From: an uncultured Collinsella sp.
Lineage (GTDB): Bacteria > Actinomycetota > Coriobacteriia > Coriobacteriales > Coriobacteriaceae
NCBI GenBank assembly: GCA_900540895.1
Contig: UQHV01000033.1
Location: 1-7,142 of the forward strand
Direction of reading: 5' to 3'
DNA: 7,142 bases
Part shown: piece by piece, positions 4,664 through 7,142 of the stretch
Layout: each line of letters starts with the position of its first letter
Numbering within the stretch: the stretch's first letter is position 1
Position numbers and translations under genes: made by a program
The notes under the pieces: model-generated
Told to the model about the DNA's origin: nothing
What the model saw: only the letters and a program-made list of their open reading frames with translations
Databases searched by the model: none

Positions 4664-7034
4664 CGACAACGCGCTGGTGGTGGCGCTCGATACCTCGACC
4701 GACATGCTTGCCTGCGCGGCAAGCTGGATTGATGGGCAGACGGGCGAGGCGAAGCTCGTGAGTGGCGACCACATGTGTCGCCGTCACGCCAACGTTGAGC
4801 TCGTGAATACCGTTGATGGCGTGCTGGCTCAGGCCGGTCTGGATCGCAGCGATGTTGGTTGCTACGTGGTCGGTCGCGGCCCGGGGTCGTTTACGGGTGT
4901 GCGCATCGGCATCTCCACTGCCAAGGGCCTCGCGCGTGGTGCCAATGTTCCGCTGCTGGGCGTGTCGACGCTCGACGCTTGCGCTTGGACGGCGTGGAAG
5001 GCTGGCGTGCGCGGCAAGCTTGGTATCTTGGCCGATGCTATGCGCGGTGAGGTATATCCGGCGCTGTATATGCTGGTCGATGGGGGCCCCGAGCGTCAAT
5101 TTGAGCGCGAACACGTGGTCAAGGCCGCCGTGGCGCTCGATGAGTGGCGCCAAGCAGCGGACTGGGACCAGGTTCAGCTGACCGGTGACGGTCTCGTGCG
5201 CTATGGCAAGCTGCTGGGTGAGGACGAGACCGTCCGCTGCGTGGAGCGCGACCTGTGGTGGCCTTCGGGCGAGGGCTTGCTGCTCGCGCACGCTGCGGGT
5301 GACGGCGATCCGGCTCGCGTCCTGCCGATTTACACGCGCCTTTCGGATGCCGAGGAAAACGAGCGCAAGCGTCTTGGTCTTGCCGAGAGTGCGCAGAGCG
5401 AAATTACGGGCGTTGCCGATGAGCTCGCCGGTCGTCATCTGCAATTCCGCCCCATGGGCGCGGCGGATGCCGAGGGCGCGAGCGCACTGGAGACCGCCTG
5501 CTTTGAAGGCGCCGGACACGAGGCGTGGACGCCGGGCATGTTCCTGTCCGAACTGGGCGAGGACGTCGCTGCGCCGCGCAGTTGGTGGGTGGCACACGAC
5601 GACGGCAAGCTGCTGGGCCTTGCCGGCGGTATGGTCGTGGACGGTGATGTGCAGATTCTGGATGTCGCCGTCGACTCGGCACATCGCCGTGAGGGCATTG
5701 CCCGCAAGCTGCTGTCGCATGTGAGCTATGATGCCCAGATGCTCGGCTGCACCACGGCTTCGCTCGAGGTCGAGGACGGCAACGAGGGCGCGATTGCGCT
5801 CTATGCCGCTCTGGGCTTTACCGAGGTGGGTCGTCGTCGTGGCTACTACGGTGTCGGCAAAGACGCCATCGTCATGACGGCCCCACTTCCCCTCGTACTT
5901 CCGGTCGATAACGCCTCGCCCGAGCCGACGGCAGCCGAGCAACGCGTATGGCCGCTGCCTGCGCCTGGGCGCTCCGAGGGGGAGCGCGCCGAAATTGAGC
6001 GCCGCCGCCTGGTGCTCGCTATCGAGAGTTCCTGCGACGAGACGGCCGTGGCGATTATCGATGCGGATGGCAATATGCTGGCCAACCAGGTGTCGACACA
6101 GATTGATTTTCATGCCCGCTTTGGCGGCGTGGTGCCCGAGATCGCCTCGCGCAAACACGTTGAGGTGATTGTGAGTGTCGTGGATGCGGCGCTCGAGGAT
6201 GCCGCAGCATCGCTTGGTCTTGAGGGTGGAGCCATTGCTCCCAGCGAGCTTGCCGCCGTGGGCGTGACACAGGGTCCGGGCCTGGTGGGCGCCCTCGTGG
6301 TGGGCGTTGCCTTTGCCAAAGGCTTTGCCTACGCTGCCGGTAAGCCGCTCGTATGCGTCAACCATCTGGAGGGGCATCTGTTTGCCAACCTGCTGGCGCA
6401 ACCCGACCTCAAACCGCCGTTTATCTTCACGCTTGTCTCGGGTGGGCACACCATGCTCGTGCACGTGAAGGCGTGGGGCGACTACGAGGTGCTCGGTGAG
6501 ACGCTCGACGACGCTGTGGGCGAGGCCTTCGACAAGGTAGCCAAGGCGTTGGGTCTGGGCTATCCCGGTGGCCCCATCATTTCCAAGCTGGCCGAGACGG
6601 GCAACCCCAAGGCGATCGATTTCCCCCGTGCGCTTAACAGCAGGGGAGACTATCGCTTCTCGCTTTCGGGCCTTAAAACCGCTGTGACGCTCTACATTGA
6701 ACAGGAGACCAAGGCCGGGCGCACGATTCACCTGCCCGATCTGGCGGCTTCGTTTGAGGCGGCTGTCTTTGACGTGCAGTACAAGAAGGCCAAAAACGCA
6801 TTGCACGCTACCGGATGTAAGGAATACTGCATCGGCGGCGGCGTCTCGGCCAACCCGCATCTGCGCGAGATGATGATCAAGAAGCTTGGACGTCAGGGGG
6901 TTCGCGTAACGGTGCCGCCCTTGTCTGCCTGTACCGATAACGCAGCCATGATCGCGGAGGTCGCTCGCCGTAAATTCGACCGAGGTGAAATCTCGCCGTT
7001 CGATGTCGACGCCGATCCGAACATGACGCTGTAG
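4650..7034 (+). CDS. tsaB-rimI-tsaD: TsaB-RimI-TsaD fusion: t6A37 threonylcarbamoyltransferase with S18-type N-acetyltransferase
   Basis: One 794-residue protein holds three normally separate enzymes. Residues 5-245 (4662-5384) are TsaB, the dimerisation subunit, with GRGPGSFTGVRIG (75-87) and the C-terminal PIYTR. Residues 263-412 (5436-5885) are a GNAT acetyltransferase of the RimI type, with the acetyl-CoA loop RREGIA (346-351), LEVEDGNEGAIALY (372-385), GF (389-390), and GYY (398-400), where a tyrosine is catalytic in RimI. A Pro/Ala/Glu-rich linker covers 413-452. Residues 453-794 (6006-7031) are TsaD, the catalytic Kae1-type subunit: ESSCDETA (459-466), metal ligands H572 and H576 in VNHLEGH, VSGGHT (596-601), GYPGGP (637-642), GGVSAN (730-735) and D763 in CTDNAA. 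TsaD length (about 342) is full, so no domain looks truncated. RimI acetylates the N-terminus of ribosomal protein S18 in E. coli; its substrate here is unproven. Gene order matches separate tsaB-rimI-tsaD genes in Bacillus. Confidence 0.95.
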   Translation: MSLHNDNALVVALDTSTDMLACAASWIDGQTGEAKLVSGDHMCRRHANVELVNTVDGVLAQAGLDRSDVGCYVVGRGPGSFTGVRIGISTAKGLARGANVPLLGVSTLDACAWTAWKAGVRGKLGILADAMRGEVYPALYMLVDGGPERQFEREHVVKAAVALDEWRQAADWDQVQLTGDGLVRYGKLLGEDETVRCVERDLWWPSGEGLLLAHAAGDGDPARVLPIYTRLSDAEENERKRLGLAESAQSEITGVADELAGRHLQFRPMGAADAEGASALETACFEGAGHEAWTPGMFLSELGEDVAAPRSWWVAHDDGKLLGLAGGMVVDGDVQILDVAVDSAHRREGIARKLLSHVSYDAQMLGCTTASLEVEDGNEGAIALYAALGFTEVGRRRGYYGVGKDAIVMTAPLPLVLPVDNASPEPTAAEQRVWPLPAPGRSEGERAEIERRRLVLAIESSCDETAVAIIDADGNMLANQVSTQIDFHARFGGVVPEIASRKHVEVIVSVVDAALEDAAASLGLEGGAIAPSELAAVGVTQGPGLVGALVVGVAFAKGFAYAAGKPLVCVNHLEGHLFANLLAQPDLKPPFIFTLVSGGHTMLVHVKAWGDYEVLGETLDDAVGEAFDKVAKALGLGYPGGPIISKLAETGNPKAIDFPRALNSRGDYRFSLSGLKTAVTLYIEQETKAGRTIHLPDLAASFEAAVFDVQYKKAKNALHATGCKEYCIGGGVSANPHLREMMIKKLGRQGVRVTVPPLSACTDNAAMIAEVARRKFDRGEISPFDVDADPNMTL

Positions 7035-7046
7035 CTGGTACGGCGC

Positions 7047-7066
7047 GGTCCCCGGACGGAGGGGCC
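7047..7066 (+). other. GC-rich hairpin after the operon's last gene
   Basis: CCCC (7050-7053) can pair with GGGG (7061-7064), extended by GG (7047-7048) with CC (7065-7066) around a bulged T. No T tract follows, so it is not an intrinsic terminator on its own. It could protect the mRNA 3' end after trimming. Function is not shown. Confidence 0.35.
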
Positions 7067-7104
7067 GGATATAAGGTTTCCTGCTCTACAGTCCTGCGCA
7101 AGAC

Positions 7105-7130
7105 GAAGGCCACATTAAGTGGCCTTCTTT
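7105..7130 (+). terminator. Intrinsic terminator of the acpS-tsaBD operon
   Basis: GAAGGCCAC (7105-7113) pairs perfectly with GTGGCCTTC (7119-7127) around an ATTAA loop, followed by TTT (7128-7130). A further short pairing, CGCAA (7097-7101) with TTGCG (7129-7133), could extend the base. The T tract is short, so release may be incomplete or the element may work in both directions. It lies about 70 bases after the last stop codon. Confidence 0.75.
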
Positions 7131-7142
7131 GCGTGCGGAACT

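Noticed and set aside
4548..6860. A 770-codon open frame on the - strand opposite the fusion gene
   Set aside because: It is in codon register with the sense gene, so it stays open only because TTA, CTA and TCA codons are avoided there. Its Arg/His/Ala-rich product has no recognisable domain, and the sense strand encodes three clear enzymes.
7070..7075. TATAAG as a -10 box for a downstream gene
   Set aside because: No acceptable -35 sequence lies 16-19 bases upstream and a terminator follows within 60 bases.

Overview
The window is a compact stretch of housekeeping genes, all on the + strand. It most likely comes from a Coriobacteriia-type actinobacterium (Collinsella or a relative). That placement is inferred from the moderately high GC, the gene order, and especially the single-gene fusion of TsaB, RimI and TsaD; no search was run. 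No mobile element, CRISPR array, tRNA or phage-like gene is visible.

Layout. Positions 1 to about 35 look like the 3' end of a 5S rRNA, so an rRNA operon probably ends here. A GC-rich trailer and a strong intrinsic terminator (73-101) follow. Two overlapping sigma70-like promoters (about 116-181) and a perfect Shine-Dalgarno then start a six-gene unit: acpS (211-750), a fused NAD(P)HX epimerase/dehydratase (751-2367), alr (2370-3515), a type-4 uracil-DNA glycosylase (3524-4144), tsaE (4157-4663) and a tsaB-rimI-tsaD fusion (4650-7034). Neighbouring genes are 0 to 12 nt apart or overlap by 14 nt, which points to one transcript. A hairpin terminator at 7105-7130 closes the unit.

How the genes work together. 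TsaE plus the TsaB and TsaD parts of the fusion make up the complete threonylcarbamoyl-transfer machinery for t6A37 of ANN-decoding tRNAs; only the TsaC/Sua5 enzyme that makes threonylcarbamoyl-AMP is absent. RimI, the ribosomal-protein S18 N-terminal acetyltransferase family, sits between them in the same polypeptide. The upstream genes cover acyl carrier protein activation, repair of damaged NAD(P)H, D-alanine supply for the cell wall, and removal of uracil from DNA. The B. subtilis order tsaE-tsaB-rimI-tsaD and the E. coli nnr-tsaE adjacency are both echoed, so the cluster looks like an old housekeeping neighbourhood and not an accessory island.

The points most worth a second look are the triple fusion, an AcpS with unusual residues at two family-signature positions plus a charged C-terminal tail, and a 5S-like end with an altered loop E. 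I saw no convincing sign of an undescribed system.
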